A stretch of DNA of 64,000 nt. Origin: Proteromonas lacertae. Taxonomy: Eukaryota > Sar > Bigyra > Opalinata > Proteromonadidae. The position numbers and the translations under genes were made by a program. The stretch's first letter is position 1; the number at the start of each line of letters is the position of its first letter. Of the stretch, positions 33,743 through 45,556 are shown one piece after another. Location: positions 1 to 64,000 of the forward strand of contig NGBS01000905.1 of NCBI GenBank assembly GCA_002245135.1, in the 5' to 3' direction. The notes beneath the pieces are model-generated. The model saw nothing but the letters and a program-made list of their open reading frames with translations. It was not told the origin of the DNA and did not search any database.

Positions 33743-36210
33743 ATGACACACTCTAATTATATCTTATTCATGTTATTAATAATGGTTGGATTAGTATTTG
33801 GTGGTATAAATTATATATTTTCTATCTTATTTTAGATAGGTTATATGATATCGAAATAGTTCCAGCAATGACAATATATGAACAAAAAGAAAGAATAACA
33901 GCTTATGGATCAGTATCATTTAAAGACTGGAGTAATTGTGAAATTGAGTCGTTGAAATACAAATTATATTGTAATTTTGGAAGTATTGATGAGATTAATG
34001 GAACAGTGATAAAAGCTGAAAGGAATGAATATAAACTGTATGAAAACGATGATTCCATTGATCGAGACAAAAGAAATGTCAAAATTATATTTAATCTGTC
34101 AAATTCGAGATGAAAAAGAAATGATTCTAGCTAATTCGAATGTAAAATCTCGAATGAATCTCACCATATATGCTATTTGATGAAGTTTATATGTCAATTA
34201 TGATATTGACATGATAATATAACAACTGCATCAGGAGATATTCATTATATTTGGAGTGATTGTGAACATTCAAGTGTAGTAGTTCATTTGAAATGTGACT
34301 TCTTTGATGAAATTCCAACAATTGATAGTGTATATACAATGAATATTGATATTAATTGTGAAGGAACTCCAATCAATTACAGAATTAATGACACAAAACC
34401 CTATTTTGGATGTATTTTAATTGATGAAAATACAAGATACAATTACAATTACAGTGAATTACCAAGATTTGAGATTACTGATAAAACTAATAGAACATTT
34501 GACATTTTTCAAAACAAAAGAGGATATTTAAATAGTGGTAATTTGAAATACAATCAATGGAAAGAATGTAAATCAAAATCATCATTTTATAAGTTGTATT
34601 GTGCATATACCTTTTTTAATTGGGTAGTAATTAAACCATCAGAATTGATTGATATTAATTGTGATGGAAATGATTTAGATGTGATAGGAGGTGATGATGA
34701 TATATTTTTTATTTGTATAATTGTTCATGCTAATGCTACAAATAAAAATGTTTATGGTTATATAAAGACATATGATAGATTTTCCCACTATAATATTAAA
34801 ATCTTTACTCAGACAACAATCTGTAATTGGAAATCAGAGTATAATTTATCAGTTACAGGAAAAGATATTGTTAGCTGTGTTGATATAGAGAATGATTTGT
34901 ATTATATTTGTCAATCAAATAAAATTCCTCAGATTCAATGGGATTGTATGATTTACAGAATAGTAAAAAATTTGATTGTGAAGATATAACACTTAATGAA
35001 GTAATTACAAATGGTGATAGATTTTATGGATGTTTAGTATATAACAAACAACTAAATACTCAAGTAGAAATATTTTCCTTAGAAGCACCTACTTTCGATA
35101 TGAGTGAAATTATTTTTACATTAGATTTAGATAAGAATAAAATAGTAGCTAAAGGTTATATTACATACATATGGAGTGGTTGTGTAAATTCAAATAAAAA
35201 GGTATTCTTTGAATGTAAAATGTTTGATCACAAACCAACGTATGATGAATTTGGTATGATAGGTGATACTGCATTGAATTGTAGTGGAGTTAGTGTAAAT
35301 ATGGAAAGTGATAATTTGAATATGAAATATTTAGGTTGTGAAATTTATAATACTGAAGATTATACTGCTTCTTCAATTAAATACATTGATTTACCAAGTA
35401 TATATGATATATTCTATTTTTTGTAGGAATGAGCATGAAAACAGTTGTATTCATCAAAGTGATAGATCAAATAAATTTGTGGTTGAAGGTAGTGTAGTGC
35501 CAGAATGGGATTCTTGTTCAGTTTATGAATCTAAAACTCAATTGTTTTGTAGTTTAACTCCAGAATATCCTAATATAAAAGATATAGAATCAACAAATGC
35601 AATAGAATTCAAATGTGATGGAGTTGATATATCATCATTAGAATATTCAATAGAAGATGGTCATAATTACTTCAGTTGTATAAGTAAGAATAAAGAAACC
35701 AATGAAATTTATGGATATTCGATAAAAGAACATATTGAATTAGACATGAGTAGTTTGAATGTAGAAATACTAACAGATGGTACAAGAATGATTGTTGGTA
35801 GAGTTAATTATGTATTTGATACTTGTGAAAATAATAATTACTATAAACAATTGTGTATGTTTTCAGATACAATTGATGGAAATGAATTTGATTATAGTTT
35901 AGGTAGTGATGTATATTGCAATGGATTTGAAGTTTATGATACTTTTCCTGAGTCTGATTATGATTATTTCATTTGTGTAGTTTATAATCAATATAATCCA
36001 AACTCTGATTATTCATTAAGTTATGTGAGTAATGATAAACCTACAATAAAACCAACAACACCATCTCCAACAGATGGAACAAAAGATTCTTCTAATACAG
36101 TGTATATAATAGTTGGATGTTGTGTGGGAGTATTGATAATAATAATAATAGCGGTAATTTGTTGCCTTTATTACAAGCGTAGGAGTATTAAAAGTAGAAG
36201 TAAGATGTAA
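33743..36210 (+). pseudogene. Decayed cysteine-repeat surface receptor (paralogue of 37.8-41.5 kb)
   Basis: Starts with a signal peptide exon (MTHSNYILFMLLIMVGLVF, 33743-33803), a 32-nt intron, then sequence homologous to exons 6-7 of the intact copy. Exons 2-5 of the intact copy are missing. Reading-frame lesions relative to the intact copy: a one-base insertion near 34019, scrambled sequence near 34155-34215, a one-base deletion near 34933, and a net one-base loss near 35440-35495. The C-terminal membrane helix (VYIIVGCCVGVLIIIIIAVI) and basic tail remain. Several independent lesions argue for a true pseudogene rather than sequencing noise. Long stretches are still near-identical to the intact copy. 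Confidence 0.8.
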
Positions 36211-36382
36211 TTGTTTTAAACATATTTAATAGATTATTTTTAATTCTTTTATATCTTTATTACCATTTCATTTAAATAGACAATAATTTCTTTATTAATT
36301 CTTTTTTATTATATTCATTATAATAACAAAAATATAAATTAACAAAATAAATAATCATTTTAATACTATCTACTATATATAT

Positions 36383-37717
36383 TTATTTCAAAGTATATTT
36401 CTTTTGCCAACCATTATCAGGATATAAGTATTGATTATACTCTTCTATTATGTCATTAGATAGCTTTGAAACACATGTAATTGATAATACAGAATAAGAA
36501 TTGTAGGATTTCAATTCATTTATATTATCATCACAAATTTCTTTTACATTTTCTTTAACTTCTTTTGGAACTAAATCACATAATAAAAATACTTTCATAG
36601 ATTAAGAAAACATTAATATTATTTGTATATTATATACAAAAATGATATATTTTCTCGATAATTTCTTCCATATGTCTTTTCAAAATAAGCTATATTCCAA
36701 AAATACATGAAATTGATGCTAATATGAGATTGAGAATTCATTGTATAATTAAATCTAGGAAAGATGATTGTTCGATTTAATTCTTTTCCCAAATACATTA
36801 AATATATCATTGCTTCTGTTACACCAATCTTTGGATGAATTATAGATGAATATTTTATATATTTTCTTGTTTTAGATGAATAATATTCATCATCATCAAT
36901 TTTCCATAATCCTAATTCTTTAAATCGATATATCTTTCCCTTTCCTCCCATTATGCAATTATTATGAAATCCTACTAACTTTATATTAGATTTATCATCT
37001 ACAAAACAATTTAATATATAGTTAGAAAATAAAAAACCATTAGCAAATACATTCATATCTAATACTCCATATTTTAAATCTCTTATCCTTTTTGATGATA
37101 ATATTAAATTGGTTATTCCTTGTTCAATAAAATCAAAATCACTTTGTGATATTTTCACGATTTCTAAGATTCTTTCAAATAGTTTTATTGATGGTAATGT
37201 TGGTCTTAAATAAATCAAACCTACATTCACATCCTTATATTTTCTATCTTTATCTTCATAATTCATTGAAAAAGTAATATCATCTTCTGGGTTTATATAA
37301 TTCAGTATATTTAAGGGATTTTCATAGAAATATAAATCTGCATCTAAGGATAATATGGTTATATTCTGTTTCAAATATTCTAACAGTATTTTAAATCTAT
37401 CATTTATCTTTTTTGTAAATCCTTGTGAGTATTGAAATGTTGAAGCAACTTCATCATTTAATTCAATAGGAGAGTATTCTACTGGAATTTTATATTTCTT
37501 ATAGATTTCATAAGAAGAGGGATTCCAAACTATCATACTAAAGTTTGGAACTTCATATACCAAAATTATTTCGTTGTAGAAATTTCTTACAAAATCTATT
37601 ACGTTTAAGTCTCCAATTATCACTATCTTATCAGCAATTGGATACTTTATAACAACTTACATAAATATCATTACACAAATAAATACATAACATTAATAAG
37701 CTTAAATAATACTTCAT
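36383..37717 (-). CDS. GT77-type (nucleotide-diphospho-sugar transferase) secretory glycosyltransferase
   Basis: Exon 1 (37717-37661) encodes a signal peptide/anchor (MKYYLSLLMLCIYLC). A 34-nt intron beginning GTAAGT leads to exon 2 (37626-36619). Family marks: VIIGDLNVIDFVRNF, the DxD strand ILSLDADLYFYENP, VNVGLIYLRPT, FIEQGITNLIL, and the LNRTIIFPRFNY segment typical of plant GT77-like arabinosyl/xylosyl transferases; it should act in the Golgi on surface glycans. A separate frame at 36598-36383 (MKVFLLCDLVPKEV ... PDNGWQKKY) is probably the 3' part, but no splice joins the two in frame, so either an exon junction is missed or there is a frame break near 36605. A broken copy lies at 33.4-33.7 kb. 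Confidence 0.65.
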
Positions 37718-40700
37718 TATCGATTATTTCATTTTCAAATTATTTCTGGTTCGAAAAAGTTGCACCATAATAATTGTAATTCCATTAATAATTTCTGTTC
37801 AGCTTAATTAATTACAATGGAAATCATTTTTTATGTATCATTGATGTCACTGGTAATGATTGGACCAGTATTTGGTGGTATTGAATTACTAATTTCATAT
37901 TTCTAGCTCAGTTATATATTCATGAAATTAATCAATGTGATCCTGTTTTTGGTATGGGTACGAATACAACAATATTTAGTAAGCAAGGTTATAGTGAAGG
38001 TGGTTTTTATAATGATGAACATTGTGACTGGAGTAGTATTTATTTAAAGATAGCGATGAATGAATCAATTGTATATGGATATAATAACACTTGTATTTTA
38101 AATAGAATTTAATTTTATTGTTATAGATGGATTATATAACTATACTGCTACAGTATACAATGCATTAGCTTACATTTACTCTGATGAAGCATATGACATA
38201 TTAGAAGAAATGGGCTGTTCCAATTTAACTCAAACAGAAAAAGTTGTGGATTTATTAAAGTATAAAACTCATTATAATCAATAAAAATGTATAGTGATTG
38301 TGAATTAACTGATGACTATACACTCGATGGTGAAGGGTTGTTTTATTATGGTTATAATGGTAAGAATGAAGCTGTTTATTATTCAACTGAAGGGTATGAC
38401 ACTCTTATGTTTGGTCAATTTGGTTTAGCATCTCATCGTATAGTTATTTATTAATATTAACAAATATATAGAAATTAATTTCACTGAATATTCCTTTAGT
38501 ACTGATTCTTCATCTAATATTAAAACAGTGAATGTTTCATTATCATATTTTAACTTTCCAATTTATGAATATTTAGTATTAGAAAACTTCACATTATTCT
38601 GTGGTTTTCATGAAAAAGAATCAATAACTGAATCATTGTTAGATTATAAAGAATATAAAGTCAATTTAAGTGGAGATTCAATTATTTTAAGTACAAATCA
38701 AACTAATATGAATTATTTTAGTTGTAAATTATATTATAATTACAATTATAATCCAAATATAACAAACAGTTGTGTTTCTAATTATACCATTCCTGTTTCT
38801 GCAAAAGAAATAGATTTTAATATGTCTACTCATTTCAAGAGAAATTCAACTCATTTGAATGGTGATATAAATATATCATTTATGAATTGGAAAACATGTG
38901 AAAATGATTCAATTTCATTATCTTCATTAAAATGTAATTATTTCCATTATATTCCAAGTAATGAAACATCATTTGATGATGTTGAAAAGATAAATATAAA
39001 TTGTAATGGAACTAATATATCAATATGTAGTAGTATAATGGAATATGAATATTTGAGTTGTATGTTAAAAGTGAATAATAAGACAATAATTCATACTGAT
39101 AAAGTTCCTCCTCCACCAAATAACATAAGTATATATATATATATATATATATAATATAATATAATATAATTACAATTTAAATAGAAATAGTTCCAGCAAT
39201 GACAATATATGAACAAAAAGAAAGAATAACAGCTTATGGATCAGTATCATTTAAAGACTGGAGTAATTGTGAAATTGAGTCGTTGAAATACAAATTATAT
39301 TGTAATTTTGGAAGTATTGATGAGATTAATGGAACAGTGATAAAAGCTAAAGGAATGAATATAAACTGTGTGAAAACGATGATTCCATTGATCGAGACAA
39401 AAGAAATGTCAAAATTATATTTAATCTGTCAAATTCGAGATGAAAAAGAAATGATTCTAGCTAATTCGAATGTAAAATCTCGAAAATCTCCCATTTTACT
39501 CTTTGATAAAGTTAATACGAAATATGATATTGACAGTAATATAACAACTGCATCAGGAGATATTCATTATATTTGGAGTGATTGTGAACATTCAAGTGTA
39601 GTAGTTCATTTGAAATGTGACTTCTTTGATGAAATTCCAACAATTGATAGTGTATATACAATGAATATTGATGTTAATTGTCAAAGAACAGCAATTAATT
39701 ATGGTGATCGTAAAAATAAGCCTTTCTTTGGATGTATATTGAGTGATGAATATTTAAAATATACTTTTAATTATACTGAATTACCAAGATTTGAGATTAC
39801 TGACATAACGAATTTGACTTATAGTTTCAATAAGAGAGAAAAAGGTTTTATAAATAGTGGTAATTTGAAATTCAATCAATGGAAAGAATGTAAATCAAAA
39901 TCATCAATGTATAAGTTGTTTTGTGCTTATCATAATGTAGGAGATGTAACTGTTGATCCATCAAAATTAATAGAAATAAATTGTAATGGAAATGACATAA
40001 ATGTAATGACAGATGAAATAACTAATACTTATTTCAGTTGTGTGATTGTAAATCATAATCTTAAAGATGAAATAGTATTTATGTATAGAAAAATGTATGG
40101 TGTTTTTCTCAAAAATGAACTTCAAATATATACTCAAACAGCAACATGTAATTCAGACAAAAGTAATAATTTGTTAGTTAAAGGAATGGATAAATCTGAC
40201 TGTCATGACATAGTGAAAGATGATTTGTATTATATTTGTGGGTCAAACAAAATTCCTCCAGATTCAATGGGATTGTATGATTTACAGAATAGTAAAAAAT
40301 TTGATTGTGGAGATATAATACTTAATGAAGTAATTACAAATGGTGATAGATTTTATGGATGTTTAGTATATAACAAACAACTAAATACTCAAATGGAAGT
40401 ATTTTCCTTAGAAGCACCTACTTTCGATATGAGTGAAGTGAAGTTTTCATTTGATGAAAATAGCAATAAATATATAGCTAAAGGTTATGTGAAGTATATC
40501 TGGACTCGTTGTGATGATAGAAACAATAAGTTATTCTTTGAATGTAAAATGTTTGATGAAAAACCAAAATATGATCACTTTGACAAAACAAGTAGAACTG
40601 CATTGAATTGTAGTGGAATTAATATAAATATGGAAAGTGATAATTTGAATATGAAATATTTAGGTTGTGAAATTTATAATACTGAAGATTATACTGCTTC

Positions 40701-41543
40701 TTCAATTAAATACATTGATTTACCAAGTATATATGATGTATTCTATTTTTTGTAGGAATGAGCATGAAAACAGTTCAAATATATCCTAAGAATTTAACAG
40801 AAAAGATGTTTATAGTTGATGGAAAGATATTACCAGAATGGGATTCTTGTTCAGTTTATGAATCTAAAACTCAATTGTTTTGTAGTTTAACTCCAGAATA
40901 TCCTAATATAAAAGATATAGAATTAACAAATGCAATAGAATTCAAATGTGATGGAGTTGATATATCATCATTAGAATATTCAATAGAAGATGGTCATAAT
41001 TACTTCAGTTGTATAAGTAAGAATAAAGAAACCAATGAAATTTATGGCTATTCGATAAAAGAACATATTGAATTAGACATGAGTAGTTTGAATGTAGAAA
41101 TACTAACAGATGGTACAAGAATGATTGTTGGTAGAGTTAATTATGTATTCGACACTTGTGCAATGAATATGTATTATAAACACTTATGTATATTTTCAAA
41201 CAAAATCAATGGAAATGAATTTGATTATAATATTGGCATTCCTTTGGATTGTGGTGGAATTGTAATATCTTCTACTATTCCTGATTCTAATAATGATTAT
41301 TTCATTTGTGTAGTTTATAATCAATATAATCCAAACTCTGATTATTCATTAAGTTATATGAGTACTAATAATCCAACATCAAAGCCAAGTCCAATATCAA
41401 CTAACACGATATTCACTATTGTTGGTATTTGTGTAGGAGGATGTTTGTTGATTGTGTTAATTGGAATAGTGATTTATTGTATACGTTCAAAGCGTAGAAA
41501 TCTTAATTTGAGTGATTATGATGGCTATTCTAATTTCATATAA
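37420..41543. repeat. Segmental duplication, unit 2 (intact receptor)
   Basis: Right copy of the transferase-plus-receptor unit; see 33420-36210. It contains an extra 1.3 kb (receptor exons 2-5) absent from unit 1. Confidence 0.75.
37817..41543 (+). CDS. Type I surface receptor with repeated four-cysteine domains (1169 aa, 7 exons)
   Basis: Exons 37817-37877, 37907-38092, 38127-38259, 38295-38437, 38472-39128, 39185-40726, 40756-41543; the sum is 3510 nt, exactly in frame, introns 29-56 nt. Exon 1 is a signal peptide (MEIIFYVSLMSLVMIGPVF). The ectodomain consists of about eight units of about 110-140 residues with the pattern W-x2-C, then L-x-C, then C-x-G, then F-x-(G/S)-C-x-h-x-N (for example SFKDWSNCEIES, FFGCILSDE, YVKYIWTRCDD, YFSCVIVN). 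N-glycosylation sites are frequent. A membrane helix (IVGICVGGCLLIVLIGIVI) and a short basic tail (RSKRRNL) end it. The four-Cys unit resembles Ig-like sandwich size but matches no family I recognise. A decayed paralogue is at 33.7-36.2 kb. Confidence 0.8.
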
Positions 41544-41635
41544 ATAAATTCAATATTATATTATTATTTGTGTTGATTTTGAGAAAAAGAATAACATCAT
41601 AATTAATCTAATGAAAATTCAATAAAAATATCAGG

Positions 41636-41709
41636 TCTTCCGTAGCTCAGCTGGTTAGAGCGTACGGCTGTTAACCGTAAGGTCGACGGTTCAATCCCGT
41701 CCGGAAGAG
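41636..41709 (+). tRNA. tRNA-Asn (anticodon GTT)
   Basis: A full cloverleaf can be drawn: acceptor stem TCTTCCG/CGGAAGA with all seven pairs, D arm GCTC/GAGC, anticodon stem TACGG/CCGTA around CTGTTAA (anticodon GTT), and T arm GACGG-TTCAATC-CCGTC. No intron and no encoded CCA; the discriminator base is G. Internal A and B boxes (TAGCTCAGCTGG, GGTTCAATCCC) fit RNA polymerase III transcription. It lies between the surface receptor gene and an unknown gene on the same strand. Confidence 0.97.
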
Positions 41710-41710
41710 A

Positions 41711-41718
41711 TTTTTTTT
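41711..41718 (+). terminator. RNA polymerase III oligo-T terminator of tRNA-Asn
   Basis: A run of eight T starts two bases after the mature tRNA end, the standard Pol III stop; more T follow at 41720-41725. Confidence 0.85.
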
Positions 41719-41729
41719 CTTTTTTAAAA

Positions 41730-42325
41730 ATGTCTGGTTTAGTGAGAACTACATCGATAAATCTGAAAAAATTAAATCATTCGAATGTATCAAGGAGTTG
41801 TGCACTTCCTGCAATTAAAAGGGAATCTTCTTATGTGGAACCAGGTAAAATCACTTAATTATTTTATTTTTAGAATATGATCCTTATTGTTTATATCAAG
41901 ATCGATTATTATTAATAAAAGAGAGAATAGAAGCTTGTGTATACATTTTCTAAAAACTATATATAGAGATTACAGATAAAGCGAATACAAGATATGCAAA
42001 ATGGTATAATCGAGCCAGTATAATTCATTGTTTACAGTTTTTTATATAGACATTTCAGCAACAGTTTTTTGATTTGTTAGATAACAGTGTTAGTAAAGAT
42101 GAAGATATAGATAAAGCACATGTACTAAATGAAAAGTCACTCGAAGATGTAAGGAAGAATTTAGACTTATTACTAAATGAAGGAAAGACATTATTGGCAA
42201 AGAAACCAAAGACAGCTTTAGAACAGATTTATGAATTGTTGAATGATTATTTATTATCACAATTATTCGGATTCTTTACATCATCTTCTTCTGAAACACA
42301 AAATGCAGATAATTCAAATAATTAA
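41730..42325 (+). CDS. Coiled-coil protein of unknown function (168 aa, 4 exons)
   Basis: Exons 41730-41844, 41874-41938, 41967-42017, 42050-42325 (507 nt, in frame). Introns are 29, 28 and 32 nt. The ATG lies directly after the tRNA terminator. The N-terminus is Ser/Arg-rich (MSGLVRTTSINLKK). Middle exons form a short helix (LLLIKERIEACRLQIKRIQ) and the last exon is helical (EKSLEDVRKNLDLLLNEG, EQIYELLNDYLLSQLFGFF) with a Ser/Asn-rich end. I do not recognise a family. The 17-codon third exon would be missed without splicing. Confidence 0.6.
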
Positions 42326-42487
42326 TATATTCTATTTATTGTCGTAATTATTTATTCTTTTTGGTGAATATATATATTATTTTTATTCTTTTATCGATTG
42401 AATAAATGACAATTACGCATTGTATGTGGATGTATTAGGAAAATAAACATTGTGACATTTGACATGTAATATATCACTAAAATTACA

Positions 42488-43873
42488 ATGGAGTGTTTTG
42501 ATGAAAAGACTTTCTCATTTATTATTACTGACAACTATTCTGGAGAAGGGGAAGAAAATTCTATCTATGAATATGCTTCAGGTGATAAAATAAGTGAATA
42601 TGACGTATTTGTCTAATCTATGATATTTTTAGCATGAATGGCGTATAAACCCAATGAAAAATATCACTAATTCAATGCAGAACATTATGAAAACAATATC
42701 TGGTAGACCTATAGAAGTATTTCGTTTTTTTAAATATCATTATGAATAATAGCGTTTTGAATATTCAGATACACACAATGTAATGTATAGAGCAGTAATT
42801 ATTTCATTAAATGCTGTTACGTTCATAGTACACTTTCATTTTCTACTTTGTAGAGTACAGTACCGTCATTAACATTATCAAACCAGCTTCATGCAAACTT
42901 AGTAAAGTCATTAATAATGGCATTACTGTTACGTTTCGATATTCCCAATAAAAAGATGAAAAATTGGTATGAAAAAGACAAAGATTTAAAAATCACTCTA
43001 ACATCAATAATTGCTAATTCAATTCAATTGTTAAGATATTCAGATTCATATTTATTCAACGAATCAATCCCAAGATATAATTGTCCAATATCATTATATA
43101 AATCACTCAATATTTCAATCAATAAAATTCAAGAAATTACATTTGTATATATATACATAAATATTTATTATTTTTAATAGTTTCCTTGCTCATCAATAGT
43201 AATTGGTTCAATTATATTATTAGACAATAAAATATTATATTCAAACTTCCCTAGTGATATAATATATAAAGTTTATCATTATGTTATTACAGAAAATATG
43301 AATTTAATAGATGATCCAGTTTATACAAAAATTGATAATATTTTCTTATCATATAAATTTCCATCTAAACTATCACTCTCATTACCTGAAATCATTCTTA
43401 ATGACAATATGAATCATATAGACAGTAAAGAGAGAATAATGAACAGCAATCAATTTGTATTAGTAATCAATAGGAATAATAACGTTATTTACTGTAATTT
43501 ATTAAAACAAATTGTTGATCAATCACATTCAAATGTTGATATTAATCATCAATCTATTCAAAAATCAATTTTGACTGAAATATATTCAACTATCTCTGAT
43601 TATTATAAAGTATATATATATATATATATATATAATGAATTAGAATGTATCTCCAATTACTTATCAATTCGATTCACTAGATCCATTTGTTGGAATTGTT
43701 TATATCAAGAATAGAAATATTTATTTTCCAATTAAATATAATATTGATTCTAAATATTTAGATCAATTATATATTATCATTAATCATATTCGTACTCCAA
43801 AGACTTATAATACTGTTGAAATATGTGATTTATCACCAGATGAAGATGATGATGTATTTGATGAAGAAGTATT

Positions 43874-43909
<36 letters not shown>

Positions 43910-44176
43910 TGTATATGCATATAGAATTTAGTTGGTACTTATGATAATGATTTGACTCCTTTCCTATATCATTACGATTTGCAAGGAATTGAAGAACCTA
44001 CATCGTATCATTGATTTATTTCATTTTTTAATAGTATGACTATTAATTTACAAGTGTATGGTGAAAGTATGAATTATGTTTGTGAAACTGTTGGTAATTC
44101 TATGATTTATTTGTTGTGTAAAGATGACAATTATAGGAAAATAGTTACTACACTTGGATCTTATCCATTTGTATAA
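42488..44176 (+). CDS. Protein of unknown function, weakly longin/CCZ1-HPS-like (469 aa, 8 exons)
   Basis: Exons 42488-42604, 42633-42716, 42753-42794, 42854-43144, 43181-43609, 43644-43868, 43925-44004, 44035-44176 (1410 nt, in frame). Introns are 28-59 nt, several of them pure AT repeats. The protein has an acidic N-terminus, then a helical region (LVKSLIMALLLRFDIP) and strands such as CSSIVIGSIILLDNKILYS followed by a helix, the sort of pattern seen in longin domains of CCZ1/HPS-type trafficking proteins; this is a weak suggestion. An acidic linker (SPDEDDDVFDEE) precedes the last two exons (LVGTYDNDL, SMIYLLCKDDNY). I do not recognise it firmly. Confidence 0.6.
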
Positions 44177-44255
44177 TCTAATTACTTTATTTTGTTTTGT
44201 TGTTTTAGAGAATGAAATATTAAAAATATAGTCGTTTTTCATTTTTATTTTTTTG

Positions 44256-45178
44256 ATGAATAACTTCAATTTCTCATCAAATGGTAGTATTCAACCTGAT
44301 ATAATAAATATGAACACATCTCCTGATTTGTTAGAGGAGTTGATTCAATATAAACTAGCGACATTGTTGGATATTGCTTCTTCAGAGAGAGAAATAAACG
44401 AATATAAAAGTGTACATAATTTATTATTTAGTATAAAAGGATTAAAAGAATATCTACAGAACATTGTGTTATCTCTAGGTTCTACTCTTCTTTTGTATTA
44501 ATAAATATTGTATATACATATAGAATTCATACATTAGACTATTCGTTAAATGCAAAACACTATCCTTTAATACCAATAGTAAAACAATATTACTCACAAT
44601 TATTATACTCAAAAGATAGATTATTTTCACAGTTACAATCAAAATTTAAAGAAATTGAAAAATATAAACAATTGTTTCAATATTCGATAGATTTACAAAA
44701 GAATTTTATTCAGCAATTAGAAATGGAACATTGTGAAAAACGAGCAAATACAATGAAACAGAATTTGATAATAAAAAATGAATATTGTGAAAAAATAAAC
44801 ACACTTTTGAAATTTGAACCATCTACATTATTTCAGCTATTCCAAAAATCAGAAATAAATGAAGTTATATCAAATAATTCAATCCAAAGAATGAATAATC
44901 TAATCAAAATTGAATATCCATCAATATCAGAGAATTTATTTGAAAGAAAAGAGCAAATGACATTATTTCCACTTTGTTTAACAAATACACCACCAACATC
45001 ACAATTATCTGATGGTACACAGTCATTATCTCAACTAATTTCCAACAACAATATTATTACCTCTACTCCTTTATCTCCATTATCTAGAACTTCTTCAATT
45101 AATGTAAACTATTCACAGAAAAGAAGTAATCAATCAAAATCATCTTCTATACCTAACAAAAAGACAAAATTAGATTAA
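44256..45178 (+). CDS. Helical protein of unknown function (297 aa, 2 exons)
   Basis: Exons 44256-44494 and 44524-45178 with a 29-nt intron of the usual GTAT...TAG form. The ATG at 44256 is the first in frame. The N-terminal 170 residues are helical (LLEELIQYKLATLLDIASSE, LFSQLQSKFKEIEKYKQL). The C-terminal third is Ser/Thr/Pro-rich and ends in a basic patch (SIPNKKTKLD), a possible nuclear signal. No enzymatic motif is seen. It is convergent with the SDHAF1-like gene, with only 23 bp between the stop codons. Confidence 0.6.
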
Positions 45179-45201
45179 ATATAGTAAATTTTTAGTTTTA
45201 T

Positions 45202-45475
45202 TTATTTATAAAATGATACTCCTTTAAAATCATCTCTTTGTAGGGTTGTCAACTGCTTCCAACCTCTGTGCAACAGAAATTCTATTCTTGTGAAATCTGA
45301 TCTTTTCAAATCTTTAGCCTATAACAGTTAAACATTATACATTCTATACATTCTTGTGAAATTCCTCTTTAGCATATTTTTCAACTGATTCTCTAATTAG
45401 TTGCGGTTTATATCGAGCACATCTAAGTATTTGTCTATATAAACATAAAATTTCTTTTTGGACCTCAGAATGCAT
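45202..45475 (-). CDS. SDHAF1: LYR-motif succinate dehydrogenase assembly factor 1-like (80 aa)
   Basis: Exons, minus strand: 45475-45350 and 45318-45202, joined across a 31-nt intron. The product has the LYR motif early (EILCLYRQILRCARYKP), then EEFHKN and KRSDFTRIEFLLHRGWKQL, which match the SDHAF1 arrangement LYR..LR..R.KP, EFR.., R.D..RIE.L.RRG..QL. SDHAF1 helps insert iron-sulphur clusters into the SdhB subunit of mitochondrial complex II. Length fits the core of the family. The gene is divergent from UBR copy 2 with only about 80 bp between the start codons, so they may share a promoter. It shows that this organism has a mitochondrion with complex II. Confidence 0.78.
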
Positions 45476-45556
45476 TTAAAATGCAAAATAGTATATTCGG
45501 TAATTTACTTATATCTTTACATGTCAGTTTTTTAAAATTTCTTAAAAACTGATAGA

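Larger units (their letters stand above)
33420..36210. repeat. Segmental duplication, unit 1 (decayed)
   Basis: Aligns with 37420-41543: glycosyltransferase 5' region (minus) followed by a surface-receptor gene (plus). Unit 1 has lost most of the transferase and receptor exons 2-5. Confidence 0.75.

Noticed and set aside
36598-36640. Splice joining the glycosyltransferase frame to the 36383-36598 frame
   Set aside because: The only GTAT donor and the available AG acceptors give incompatible phases, so the junction is left unresolved.
38260-38294. Frame break in the intact receptor gene at 38282
   Set aside because: A 35-nt intron (GTATAA...ATAG) removes the stop and restores the frame; the whole gene then sums to a multiple of three.
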